This document shows positions 6,418 to 13,555 of a DNA stretch of 14,870 bases, in pieces. The notes under the pieces are model-generated. The model saw only the letters and a program-made list of their open reading frames with translations. It was not told the origin of the DNA and searched no databases. The position numbers and the translations under genes were made by a program. The stretch is from an uncultured Ruminococcus sp. (GTDB lineage: Bacteria > Bacillota > Clostridia > Oscillospirales > CAG-272). Every line of letters starts with the position of its first letter. Within the stretch, counting starts at the first letter, position 1. The DNA is taken from contig CADAXH010000016.1 of the NCBI GenBank assembly GCA_902791785.1, forward strand, positions 1-14,870, read 5' to 3'.

Positions 6418-7707
6418 ATGAAAAAAATTGCAGATTTGGATAAATACATTCCGAGAATAATAGACAAAGATATTGAAAGATATCTGAGAGTTTTCGGAGC
6501 TGTTTGCGTGGAAGGACCAAGATGGTGCGGAAAATCGTGGACCTCTTCATTTCATGCCAAAAGTGAATTTCCCGTCGGAGACCCGGCAGGCAATTTTTCG
6601 AACCGGACACTGGCGGAAATCGAGCCTTATTCAGTTCTTGAAGGCGAAACCCCGAGATTAATTGACGAGTGGCAGGAAGTACCTGCCCTGTGGGATGCGA
6701 CAAGATCTTTTGTTGACAGAAAGCCGCAAAAGGGACAAATAATCCTTACAGGATCATCTACACCAAACAAAAAGGGTATTTTGCACAGTGGAACAGGCAG
6801 AATAAAAAGTATCCGAATGAATACAATGTCCTTGTTCGAGTCTGGTGATTCAGACGGCAAAATTTCCCTGAGTGATTTGTACAGCGGTGTTTTTGAGCCC
6901 GGGATTTGTAAAGATACCACTTTGGACACTCTTGCATACCTCATTGTACGGGGAGGTTGGCCCGGAAATATAGGGGTAAGTGAACAATTATGTGCCGACC
7001 TTGCTGTAGGATACATGGAGGATGTAGTAAAAACTGATATGAAAAAACTGGATCCTGAAATTGATTACAACGAACACAAAACGAAACTTGTTCTGAAATC
7101 TCTTGCTCGAAACGAGTCGACAACTGTTACAAACAACAAAATATTGGATGACATCATGGATAACGACTCCAGTTCAATCAGCAAAAATACATTAACCAAA
7201 TATCTTAATGCGTTCAGCAGACTGTTTCTGCTTAACAATCAGGAACCTTTCTCTCCCAACATAAGATCTTCATTGAGAGTCAAACAGATGGAAAAGAGAC
7301 ACTTTTCAGACCCTGCCATGGCATGTGCCATGCTCGGACTTACGCCAAAAAAACTGAAAAATGATCTGAAACTGTTCGGATTTATGTTCGAAGGATTGGT
7401 TGAGAGAGATCTTTTTGTCTATTCTCAGGCAATGAATGGCAGATTGTATCATTATCAGGACTACAATGGAAATGAAATAGATGCAGTTATTGAATTTGAA
7501 GACGGGAACTGGTGCGCAATCGAAATTAAGCTCGGGCTCAATATGGCAGAAGATGGAGCCAAAAAATTAACAAAAGTGTGCAAAAGCATTGAAAACAGCG
7601 GCGGAAAGGCACCAATTTTCAAATGTATTATCTATGGCGCAGGAAACTTGGCATACAGAAATGAAGAAGGGGTATACATTGTACCTGTTACTTCTCTTAA
7701 AAACTGA
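6418..7707 (+). CDS. Predicted ATPase, AAA_14 with C-terminal DUF4143 (COG1373-like)
   Basis: ATG 6418 has AAGGAGG seven bases upstream. The 429-residue product shows the family pattern clearly: P-loop GPRWCGKS at 33-40, Walker B LIDEWQEVP near 81-89, sensor ILTGSSTP at 109-116, and an arginine-containing GTGRIKSIRMNTMSLFESG at 126-143. RGGWPG at 178-183 marks the start of the C-terminal half. A PD-(D/E)xK-like site follows, with NEIDAVIE (D355) and AIEIK (E369, K371). Such proteins are widespread as stand-alone genes in anaerobic Firmicutes, Bacteroidetes and archaea; their function is not established. The gene stands alone between its own repeat-bearing promoter and glnN, diverging from the other ATPase. 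No convincing terminator follows it. Confidence 0.9.
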   Translation: MKKIADLDKYIPRIIDKDIERYLRVFGAVCVEGPRWCGKSWTSSFHAKSEFPVGDPAGNFSNRTLAEIEPYSVLEGETPRLIDEWQEVPALWDATRSFVDRKPQKGQIILTGSSTPNKKGILHSGTGRIKSIRMNTMSLFESGDSDGKISLSDLYSGVFEPGICKDTTLDTLAYLIVRGGWPGNIGVSEQLCADLAVGYMEDVVKTDMKKLDPEIDYNEHKTKLVLKSLARNESTTVTNNKILDDIMDNDSSSISKNTLTKYLNAFSRLFLLNNQEPFSPNIRSSLRVKQMEKRHFSDPAMACAMLGLTPKKLKNDLKLFGFMFEGLVERDLFVYSQAMNGRLYHYQDYNGNEIDAVIEFEDGNWCAIEIKLGLNMAEDGAKKLTKVCKSIENSGGKAPIFKCIIYGAGNLAYRNEEGVYIVPVTSLKN

Positions 7708-7714
7708 GCAAACC

Positions 7715-7732
7715 TGTAAAAACAATGTTACA
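7715..7732 (+). promoter_or_regulatory. Possible GlnR/TnrA-like box upstream of glnN (imperfect)
   Basis: TGTAA and TTACA are separated by 8 bp, 14 bp upstream of the glnN -35 box. The GlnR/TnrA site of Bacillus is TGTNA-N7-TNACA, so this is one base too long. The location fits nitrogen control, but the match may be chance. The same inverted repeat is too weak to be a terminator for the preceding ATPase gene. Confidence 0.25.
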
Positions 7733-7746
7733 AATATAAATAATTC

Positions 7747-7775
7747 TTGACTTTTTCTTCAATTTGTGAGATTAT
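7747..7775 (+). promoter_or_regulatory. Probable glnN promoter
   Basis: TTGACT (7747-7752) and GATTAT (7770-7775) are 17 bp apart, 37 bp upstream of the glnN start. The -10 box is imperfect. Confidence 0.5.
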
Positions 7776-7811
7776 TAGCGCATATTTTTTTAATAATTAC
7801 GGAGGAACGCA

Positions 7812-9899
7812 ATGAGTAACACATCAGAACTGTTTGGATCTATGGTATTTTCAAATGCAGTCATGAGAGAAAGACTGCCAAAGGATACTTATCAGACACT
7901 TCAGAAAACCATTAAACATGGAAAACACTTGGATATCAATATAGCTAATGTTGTTGCCAATGCCATGAAAGACTGGGCAATTGAAAAAGGCGCAACACAT
8001 TTTACTCATTGGTTCCAGCCTATGACGGGTGTTACGGCTGAAAAACATGAGAGCTTCATCTCACCGAATGAAGACGGAAGAGTCATTATGGAGTTTTCCG
8101 GAAAAGAACTCGTCAAAGGTGAATCGGATGCATCAAGCTTTCCGAGCGGAGGACTCAGAGCCACATTCGAGGCGAGAGGATATACCGCATGGGATGCAAC
8201 TTCCTATGCTTTCATAAAAGACAAGACTCTCTGCATACCGACTGCCTTCTGCTCTTACGGCGGAGATGCGCTCGATGAAAAAACACCTCTTCTGAGATCA
8301 ATGGAAGACTTCAACAGAGAGGCTTTGAGAATACTTAAACTGTTCGGTTCTGACGCAACATCAGTCAAAACAACAGTTGGCCCCGAACAGGAATATTTTC
8401 TCATAGACAAATCCGTTTACGAAAAAAGACCCGACCTCATTTATACGGGAAGAACACTGTTCGGAAGAAAACCTCCTAAGGGTCAGGAACTTGAAGACCA
8501 CTACTACGGAACAATCAAACCGAGAGTCAAGGCATTCATGGAAGAACTCGACGAAGAATGCTGGAAACTCGGAATCAGTGCAAAGACCGAACATAACGAA
8601 GTTGCACCGGCTCAGCACGAACTGGCACCAATATTCACTACGACAAATATAGCGGCAGACCACAACCAGCTCACAATGGAACTTCTGAAAAAAGTTGCAT
8701 CCAAGCACGGAATGTTCTGCATACTCCACGAAAAGCCTTTTGAGGGAGTCAACGGATCAGGCAAGCACAACAACTGGTCAGCAGCAACAAACACAGGAGT
8801 CAACCTTCTGGAACCCGGAGACACTCCGAGCGAAAATGCTCAGTTCCTTCTGTTCCTTTGCGCTGTCATAAAAGCGGTTGACGATTATCCTGAACTGCTC
8901 AGGATATCCGTTGCAACAGCAGCCAATGACCACAGACTCGGAGCAAGCGAAGCACCACCGGCAATAATGAGTATGTTTGTCGGAGAAGAACTCGGTGAAA
9001 TTCTTGAATCAATCAAGAACGGAAACGAATACGCAGTTCACGAAAAGAAACAAATGAAGATCGGTGTACACACTCTTCCGAGAATCCCGAAAGACAACAC
9101 TGACAGAAACAGAACTTCCCCGTTTGCTTTCACAGGAAACAAATTCGAATTCAGAGCACTTGGTTCATCCGCTTCAATCTCCGAAGTGAACACTGTGCTG
9201 AACACAATCGTTGCTGAAGAACTGAGACAGTTTGCAGACATTCTCGAAAATGCCGACAACTTCGAAAAAGAGCTTCACAACCTCATAAGAAAGACAATAA
9301 AGGAACACGACAGGGTCATATTCAACGGGAACGGATATGACGAATCATGGGAAAAGGAAGCAAAAGAAAGAGGCCTTCTCAATCTGAAGACCACTCCCGA
9401 CGCCTATTCAAAGTACCTGGACAAGAAGAATGTTGAACTGTTCTCTTCTCACAATGTTTTCACTCTCGCAGAGATGAAAGCAAGATACGAGATTGCTCTG
9501 GAGAACTATATAAAGACAATAAACATTGAAGCTGAAACAATGATTGAAATGGTCAGAAAACAGATCCTTCCCGCAGTTTCTGCATTTGAAGAAGATCTCG
9601 CTTCAAGCATTTCAATTAAAAAGGAAGTTTCAGAAAAAGCAAGCTGCAGATTTGAGGAAGAAACTCTTGAGACAGAAAGCAAGACAGCTGACAAGGCATA
9701 TGCTGCTGTTAAGAATCTCGAAAAGACTCTCAAAGGCGCAAAGGGTGAGTCTATTGAACTTGCAATGTATTACAAAGACAAGGTTATACCTGCAATGAGA
9801 AAACTCAGAAATGAAGTTGACACACTTGAAACGATCACAGATGCTGAACACTGGCCTCTTCCGACATACGGTGAGATGCTTTTCAGCGTTAAATATTAA
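7812..9899 (+). CDS. glnN: Glutamine synthetase type III
   Basis: This enzyme joins ammonia to glutamate with ATP to make glutamine, in the cytoplasm. ATG 7812 follows GGAGGA (7801-7806). The 695-residue length is characteristic of the GSIII class (about 700), much longer than GSI (about 450). Visible motifs: the GSIII-specific N-terminus (ELFGSMVFSNAVMRERLPK, 6-24), FPSGGLRATFEARGYTAWD near 110-128, GPEQE at 190-194 (metal ligands), EHNEVAPAQHE at 260-270, NGSGKHNNWS at 314-323, and NDHRLGASEAPP at 372-383. It is a single-gene unit with its own promoter and a strong terminator. No PII or glutamate synthase gene is nearby. With sdaA upstream releasing ammonia, both ends of nitrogen metabolism appear in the window, though no co-regulation is shown. 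Confidence 0.96.
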   Translation: MSNTSELFGSMVFSNAVMRERLPKDTYQTLQKTIKHGKHLDINIANVVANAMKDWAIEKGATHFTHWFQPMTGVTAEKHESFISPNEDGRVIMEFSGKELVKGESDASSFPSGGLRATFEARGYTAWDATSYAFIKDKTLCIPTAFCSYGGDALDEKTPLLRSMEDFNREALRILKLFGSDATSVKTTVGPEQEYFLIDKSVYEKRPDLIYTGRTLFGRKPPKGQELEDHYYGTIKPRVKAFMEELDEECWKLGISAKTEHNEVAPAQHELAPIFTTTNIAADHNQLTMELLKKVASKHGMFCILHEKPFEGVNGSGKHNNWSAATNTGVNLLEPGDTPSENAQFLLFLCAVIKAVDDYPELLRISVATAANDHRLGASEAPPAIMSMFVGEELGEILESIKNGNEYAVHEKKQMKIGVHTLPRIPKDNTDRNRTSPFAFTGNKFEFRALGSSASISEVNTVLNTIVAEELRQFADILENADNFEKELHNLIRKTIKEHDRVIFNGNGYDESWEKEAKERGLLNLKTTPDAYSKYLDKKNVELFSSHNVFTLAEMKARYEIALENYIKTINIEAETMIEMVRKQILPAVSAFEEDLASSISIKKEVSEKASCRFEEETLETESKTADKAYAAVKNLEKTLKGAKGESIELAMYYKDKVIPAMRKLRNEVDTLETITDAEHWPLPTYGEMLFSVKY

Positions 9900-9911
9900 T
9901 AATAATCAAAG

Positions 9912-9943
9912 GACTCGGCATTCTTTTTTGCCGAGTCTTTTTT
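9912..9943 (+). terminator. Rho-independent terminator of glnN
   Basis: GACTCGGC (9912-9919) pairs perfectly with GCCGAGTC (9930-9937), followed by six T residues (9938-9943). It sits between convergent genes and touches the stop codon of the minus-strand ATPase gene. Confidence 0.92.
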
Positions 9944-11271
9944 CAAATAAACATAACCATATAATGAGGTATTGTTTTTATATTGTTAATAACACCCTGA
10001 TTTCCCGAAATTAATTTGTACCCAATCTTCGGATAAAAATCTTTCATAAATTTGTTAAGAGAAACTGATTTTGTATTGCCTGCTTTAACTTCTATCGGTA
10101 CCACTTCGCCATCTTTTTCAATAATGAATTCAAGTTCCTGATCGTCATTTGGTTTGTAGTAATGAAGTTTATATCCGTTTTTAATTAATAACTCGGATAT
10201 GATATTCTCATATACCGCACCTTTTGCATTTCCTTTTATTGTATTGTTAATAATTGCTATTTTGGTTTCTCTTCCATACATTTGAGTTAAGAGACCGGTG
10301 TCGTTAATATACATTTTGAATTGCTCTTCAATCTCGTTGGCAATCAAAGGAATATAAGGCTCCCTTACATTGTAGCAAACATTAACAAGATTAGAGTCTT
10401 TCAGCCATTTTACACTTCCACCATATTTTCTGCTTGTTTGTTTCTTTTCAACAAATGCATATTGAAATCTCTTCATTGCTCTCGCAAGTTGTTTTGGAAC
10501 TGAGTCATAACAAGCACGGACTTTTTGTTTTTGTTTGCCTTTTGCGTGCGATGAAATATCATTCTGGTACTCAGATATTATTTTTCTTTGAACTCTGAAT
10601 GCTTCATTGAAATCACTCTGTGGCATAAAGGAAGCCACAACTTCAGGCATACCTCCTACGACCATGTATTCTCTGAACAGGCTTTCCATCTTTTCATTGA
10701 CTTCGACAGGTATCTTTTCACCATCATTGAACATTTTTTTAAAATATCCAATCTGTTCATCATTGTATCCTTTTGCCCATAAGTATTCTTCAAAATCAAG
10801 TGAATACATATTGATCTCATACTCAAATCCAACCGCTATTGATTCAGGTGCTTCTACATCTTCATCGGCATCTTCTCCATATTCCAGACTCAAAAGAGAT
10901 CCTGATGAAATAACATCACATGTGAAATCTTCTGCTAAGTATTTGATGGCTGTTCTTGCATCTCCGCACCTTTGAATTTCGTCCAGAAAAATGAGGGTAT
11001 TGCCCGGGATAATTCTAGCGTTCGGCATGTATAGCGACATTTTGGAAAAGATGTCACCAGGTTCTTTGCTTCCGGTAAATATGCTTTTCAGATCAGGTCT
11101 TTTTATGAAATCTATTTCAATAAAGGACTCATATTCATTTTTTCCAAATTCTTCGACGACAGATGTTTTCCCAACCTGTCTGGCACCTTTTATTATGACA
11201 GACTCTTTTTTGTTACCCTGTCTTCTCTTTTTCCATTCCAGCAGTTCCGAATACACTTTTCTTTTCAGCAT
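9943..11271 (-). CDS. Predicted ATPase, AAA_14 with C-terminal DUF4143-type domain
   Basis: The preferred start is ATG at 11271 (minus strand), preceded by AGAGAGGTG at six bases. An in-frame GTG at 11280 would add three residues but lies within that ribosome binding site. The 442-residue product begins MLKRKVYSELLEWKK and has P-loop GARQVGKTS (29-37), Walker B TLIFLDEIQ (92-100) and sensor-like SSGSLL (122-127). The C-terminus has ELEFIIE (E381 at the usual Asp position) and PIEVKAGNTKS (E394, K396), a PD-(D/E)xK-like pattern. It is a different subfamily from the ATPase at 6418 (GARQVGKT against GPRWCGKS). The gene is A/T-rich and stands alone, separated from the PHP gene by a terminator and from glnN by another. 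Function unknown. Confidence 0.88.
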   Translation of the reverse strand: MLKRKVYSELLEWKKRRQGNKKESVIIKGARQVGKTSVVEEFGKNEYESFIEIDFIKRPDLKSIFTGSKEPGDIFSKMSLYMPNARIIPGNTLIFLDEIQRCGDARTAIKYLAEDFTCDVISSGSLLSLEYGEDADEDVEAPESIAVGFEYEINMYSLDFEEYLWAKGYNDEQIGYFKKMFNDGEKIPVEVNEKMESLFREYMVVGGMPEVVASFMPQSDFNEAFRVQRKIISEYQNDISSHAKGKQKQKVRACYDSVPKQLARAMKRFQYAFVEKKQTSRKYGGSVKWLKDSNLVNVCYNVREPYIPLIANEIEEQFKMYINDTGLLTQMYGRETKIAIINNTIKGNAKGAVYENIISELLIKNGYKLHYYKPNDDQELEFIIEKDGEVVPIEVKAGNTKSVSLNKFMKDFYPKIGYKLISGNQGVINNIKTIPHYMVMFI

Positions 11272-11295
11272 TTCAAACACCTCTCTCTAGTGTAT

Positions 11296-11325
11296 ATTAT
11301 ACCACTGAATCATCGGATGCGTCAA
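11296..11325 (-). promoter_or_regulatory. Promoter of the 442-residue ATPase gene
   Basis: On the minus strand TTGACG (complement of 11320-11325) and TATAAT (complement of 11296-11301) are 18 bp apart, and the start codon is 24 bp beyond the -10 box. The two-copy repeat begins 4 bp upstream of the -35 box, the same gap as at the left-edge ATPase gene. Confidence 0.75.
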
Positions 11326-11329
11326 CATA

Positions 11330-11381
11330 ATTGCATCAAATCGGAACACAAATTGAACAAATATTGCATCAAATCGGAACA
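11330..11381 (-). repeat. Two perfect 19-bp direct repeats upstream of the ATPase promoter
   Basis: ATTGCATCAAATCGGAACA occurs at 11330-11348 and again at 11363-11381, a 33-bp period (about three helical turns). Between them CAAATTGAACA (11349-11359) looks like a degenerate copy of the CAAATCGGAACA half. The array is just upstream of the -35 box, and its sequence differs from the arrays of the other ATPase genes. Confidence 0.85.
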
Positions 11382-11403
11382 TTGTTTTGTGAAAAAGATC
11401 ATC

Positions 11404-11446
11404 AAAAACCTACTCGGTGAAAACCGAGTCGGAAATCACCGAGTAG
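11404..11446 (-). terminator. Rho-independent terminator of the PHP gene, with a duplicated stem arm
   Basis: On the minus strand ACTCGGT (complement of 11423-11429) pairs with ACCGAGT (complement of 11412-11418) around a TTTC loop, followed two bases later by TTTTT (complement of 11404-11408). A second ACTCGGT arm (complement of 11438-11444) can instead pair with the same ACCGAGT, giving a 10-bp stem between 11410-11419 and 11437-11446. It ends PHP transcription before the ATPase promoter. Confidence 0.75.
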
Positions 11447-11462
11447 ATAATCGATTATATTT

Positions 11463-12278
11463 TTACAGTGGAACTGCTACAAATCCTTTGTCTGTCAGAA
11501 TGTACTTTTCTTTGTATCCACCGGCTTTTAATAGTTCAGCAGCTTCGTTAAAATATGCATCAAGATAATCTGCATCATGACAGTCTGAAGTTATCACAGC
11601 CCCGTAACCAAGCCTCTTCATTTCTTTTACAATGGAGAGCATCGGGTATGGAGTTGTCCTGTATCCTCTTACTATTACTCCTGTATTCACTTCAAAAAAG
11701 TCTATGTCCTTTTTCAGTGTTTCAAGAGCTCCTACAGCAGCTGACATATATTCTTTCGACTCATAATCAAAGAAAGTTGCTCTCTCAATGTTCTTTGTTA
11801 CGAGATCATAGTGGGCCAGTATGTCAATCTTTGCATATTTCGGGTAATCTGCTATCTGACGGTAGTACTCTTTCACAAGATTCATTCCGTCTCCGCCGAA
11901 GTATTCCCGTATAATCCTCTCGTAATGCTCCTTAGGTCTGTCAACTCCTATAAACTCATCACCCATTTTGAGATAGTGCATTGCGCCTATCATATACTCG
12001 TAACCATCCTGAGGTGTATCTGAATACATGTCAAACTCAAGACCGAGAAATATCTTTATTCTGTCGGCATATTTTTCTTTGAGTCTCAAGACCTCTTTTT
12101 TGTATTCTTCGGTTCCGGCAACGGACATCGAATAATTTTCGGAATAATACATGTATGCATGTCCCGAAAAACCCAGCGAATCAAAACCCTTGTCCAGAGC
12201 TTTCTGAACAGTCTCTTCAAGAGGATTCTTTCCGTCGTCAAAAGTTGAATGTGTGTGAAGATTCTGTTTTTGGTACAA
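11463..12278 (-). CDS. PHP-domain phosphatase, histidinol-phosphatase (HisJ/HisK) family
   Basis: The family hydrolyses histidinol phosphate to histidinol with a metal cluster held by the PHP fold. Metal-binding residues are all visible: NLHTH (H8, H10), D15, GFSGH (H40), GLEFD (E81), IGAMH (H101), DILAHYD (H156) and TSDCHD (D232, H234). The length of 271 residues is normal. The preferred start is TTG at 12278 because GGGGGTGA, a near-perfect Shine-Dalgarno, lies six bases upstream. The alternative GTG at 12287 overlaps that sequence and has no spacing for its own; it would add three residues. No other histidine biosynthesis gene is nearby, so the substrate could be another small phosphate ester. 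It diverges from the opine dehydrogenase operon. Confidence 0.85.
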   Translation of the reverse strand: MYQKQNLHTHSTFDDGKNPLEETVQKALDKGFDSLGFSGHAYMYYSENYSMSVAGTEEYKKEVLRLKEKYADRIKIFLGLEFDMYSDTPQDGYEYMIGAMHYLKMGDEFIGVDRPKEHYERIIREYFGGDGMNLVKEYYRQIADYPKYAKIDILAHYDLVTKNIERATFFDYESKEYMSAAVGALETLKKDIDFFEVNTGVIVRGYRTTPYPMLSIVKEMKRLGYGAVITSDCHDADYLDAYFNEAAELLKAGGYKEKYILTDKGFVAVPL

Positions 12279-12343
12279 AGAGTTCACCCCCGATCAGCAG
12301 TTTTCCCGAATCCATTCTAACATATATTGAGTTAATAATCTAT

Positions 12344-12356
12344 GGAAATGATTTCC
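12344..12356. promoter_or_regulatory. Palindrome upstream of the opine dehydrogenase operon -10 box
   Basis: GGAAAT-G-ATTTCC is a perfect palindrome with 6-bp arms around one base. It covers the position where the -35 box of the plus-strand promoter would be, and lies in the divergent region shared with the PHP gene. It is a candidate regulator site; the short length means chance is possible. Confidence 0.4.
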
Positions 12357-12365
12357 TTTAAGATA

Positions 12366-12371
12366 TATAAT
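12366..12371 (+). promoter_or_regulatory. Probable -10 box of the opine dehydrogenase operon
   Basis: A perfect TATAAT lies 49 bp upstream of the start codon in an A/T-rich stretch. No -35 box of quality is found 16-18 bp upstream (only TGGAAA), which suggests either activation or low basal strength. Confidence 0.45.
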
Positions 12372-12384
12372 ATATATGTACCAA

Positions 12385-12399
12385 GTCGGTCTGACCGAC
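12385..12399. promoter_or_regulatory. Operator-like palindrome in the 5' leader of the opine dehydrogenase operon
   Basis: GTCGGTC-T-GACCGAC is a perfect palindrome with 7-bp arms. The core GGTCTGACC resembles operators of the FadR subfamily of GntR regulators (consensus TNGTNNNACNA, from established knowledge). It starts 14 bp after TATAAT, just past the expected transcription start, a typical repressor position. No regulator gene is in the window. Confidence 0.6.
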
Positions 12400-12420
12400 A
12401 AATGAAAGGAATTTTTTAAC

Positions 12421-13530
12421 ATGACTCCAAAGAAAATCGCGATTTTGGGCGGCGGAAATGGTGCGCATACCATGGCTGCCGAACTCACACTCAAAGGTCA
12501 TACAGTGACTCTGTATGAAATGCCCCAGTTCAAAAACAACATGAAAAAGGTTTTTGAGACAAAAACAATATACCTTCAGGGCAACATAAAGGAACTCCAG
12601 GGTCCTGTGACACTGCACGATGTAACAGACGATATAGACAAAGCAGTCGAAGGCTGCCACTACATATGCATCGTCGCTCCCGCATTCACTCACAGCGGCT
12701 ATGCAAAACTTCTCAAGGGACATGTTAAAAAGGATCAGATCGTCGTAACTTTCCCTGGTGCATTCTCTGCACTTGTTCTCAAAAAAGAACTCGATGGTCC
12801 CGACTGCCCTGTGTTTGCTGACGCAAACAACCTTCCTTACGACACGCGTCTTGTCGCAAAGGGTTCTGACACTGTCAACGTATTCGGAAGAAACCCGATC
12901 AACATCGCTTTCCTTCCCGCAGACAAGGGTCCCGGTCTCATAGATGAAATGAGAGAAGATCTCTTCCCGTTCGAAAAGATTTACACAGACGTTCTTGAGT
13001 GCGGTCTTGCAATCGTAAATCCCGACTGGCACGCAGGCCCGGTTCTTTTCAACATTTCAAGAATAGAAAGTCCTCAGGTCAACTTCTTCCTCTATGAGCA
13101 CGGCTGGACACCATCCGCATGCAGACTCAACATAGCAATGGACAAAGAGAGAAAGGCTCTCGGAAACGTTCTCGGATACAATCTCCGCCCGATGGAAGAC
13201 TTTGCAGGCAGACCGGACGATTACGAATGGACATGGCAGGATCTGTATAAAGAAGGACACGGATCAATCGGTCTCACACCGATCTGCGGTCCTAATGACC
13301 TGAACAGTCGCTACCTGACTGAAGACATTCCTTTCGGTCTTGTGCCGTGGGCTGCAATCGGCGAACTCCTCGGAGTACCGATGCCGCTTACAAACGGATT
13401 CATTGACATTATAAACGTAGTACACGAAAAAGACTGGCGCAAGGAAGGCCGCAGTCTTGAACAGCTCGGAATTTCCGGAATGGACAAAGATACGCTTCTC
13501 AGATATGTCCGCACCGGCAAAAAAGCTTAA
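12421..13530 (+). CDS. NAD(P)-dependent octopine/nopaline dehydrogenase family protein
   Basis: Family members reduce the imine between an amino acid and a 2-oxo acid, or oxidise the resulting opine, in the cytoplasm. The 369-residue product opens with a Rossmann motif, KIAILGGGNGAHTMAAELTLKGH (nucleotide-binding glycines at 10-14). The C-terminal Octopine_DH-type domain has NPDWHAGPVLFN (200-211, with H204 as probable catalytic histidine) and RYLTEDIPFGLVPWAAIGELLGVP (297-320, D302 a probable partner). ATG 12421 follows AAAGGA at a rather long 10-base spacing. It is the first gene of an operon with a GH27 glycosidase 25 bp downstream. The amino donor and oxo acid cannot be told from sequence. 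The family is firm, the substrate unknown. Confidence 0.85.
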   Translation: MTPKKIAILGGGNGAHTMAAELTLKGHTVTLYEMPQFKNNMKKVFETKTIYLQGNIKELQGPVTLHDVTDDIDKAVEGCHYICIVAPAFTHSGYAKLLKGHVKKDQIVVTFPGAFSALVLKKELDGPDCPVFADANNLPYDTRLVAKGSDTVNVFGRNPINIAFLPADKGPGLIDEMREDLFPFEKIYTDVLECGLAIVNPDWHAGPVLFNISRIESPQVNFFLYEHGWTPSACRLNIAMDKERKALGNVLGYNLRPMEDFAGRPDDYEWTWQDLYKEGHGSIGLTPICGPNDLNSRYLTEDIPFGLVPWAAIGELLGVPMPLTNGFIDIINVVHEKDWRKEGRSLEQLGISGMDKDTLLRYVRTGKKA

Positions 13531-13555
13531 TAGAACAATCTGGAGGTAATCAAAT

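Noticed and set aside
12358..13032. Minus-strand open frame of 224 codons
   Set aside because: It lies antisense within the well-supported opine dehydrogenase gene, has no ribosome binding site or recognisable domain, and looks like a codon-usage shadow.
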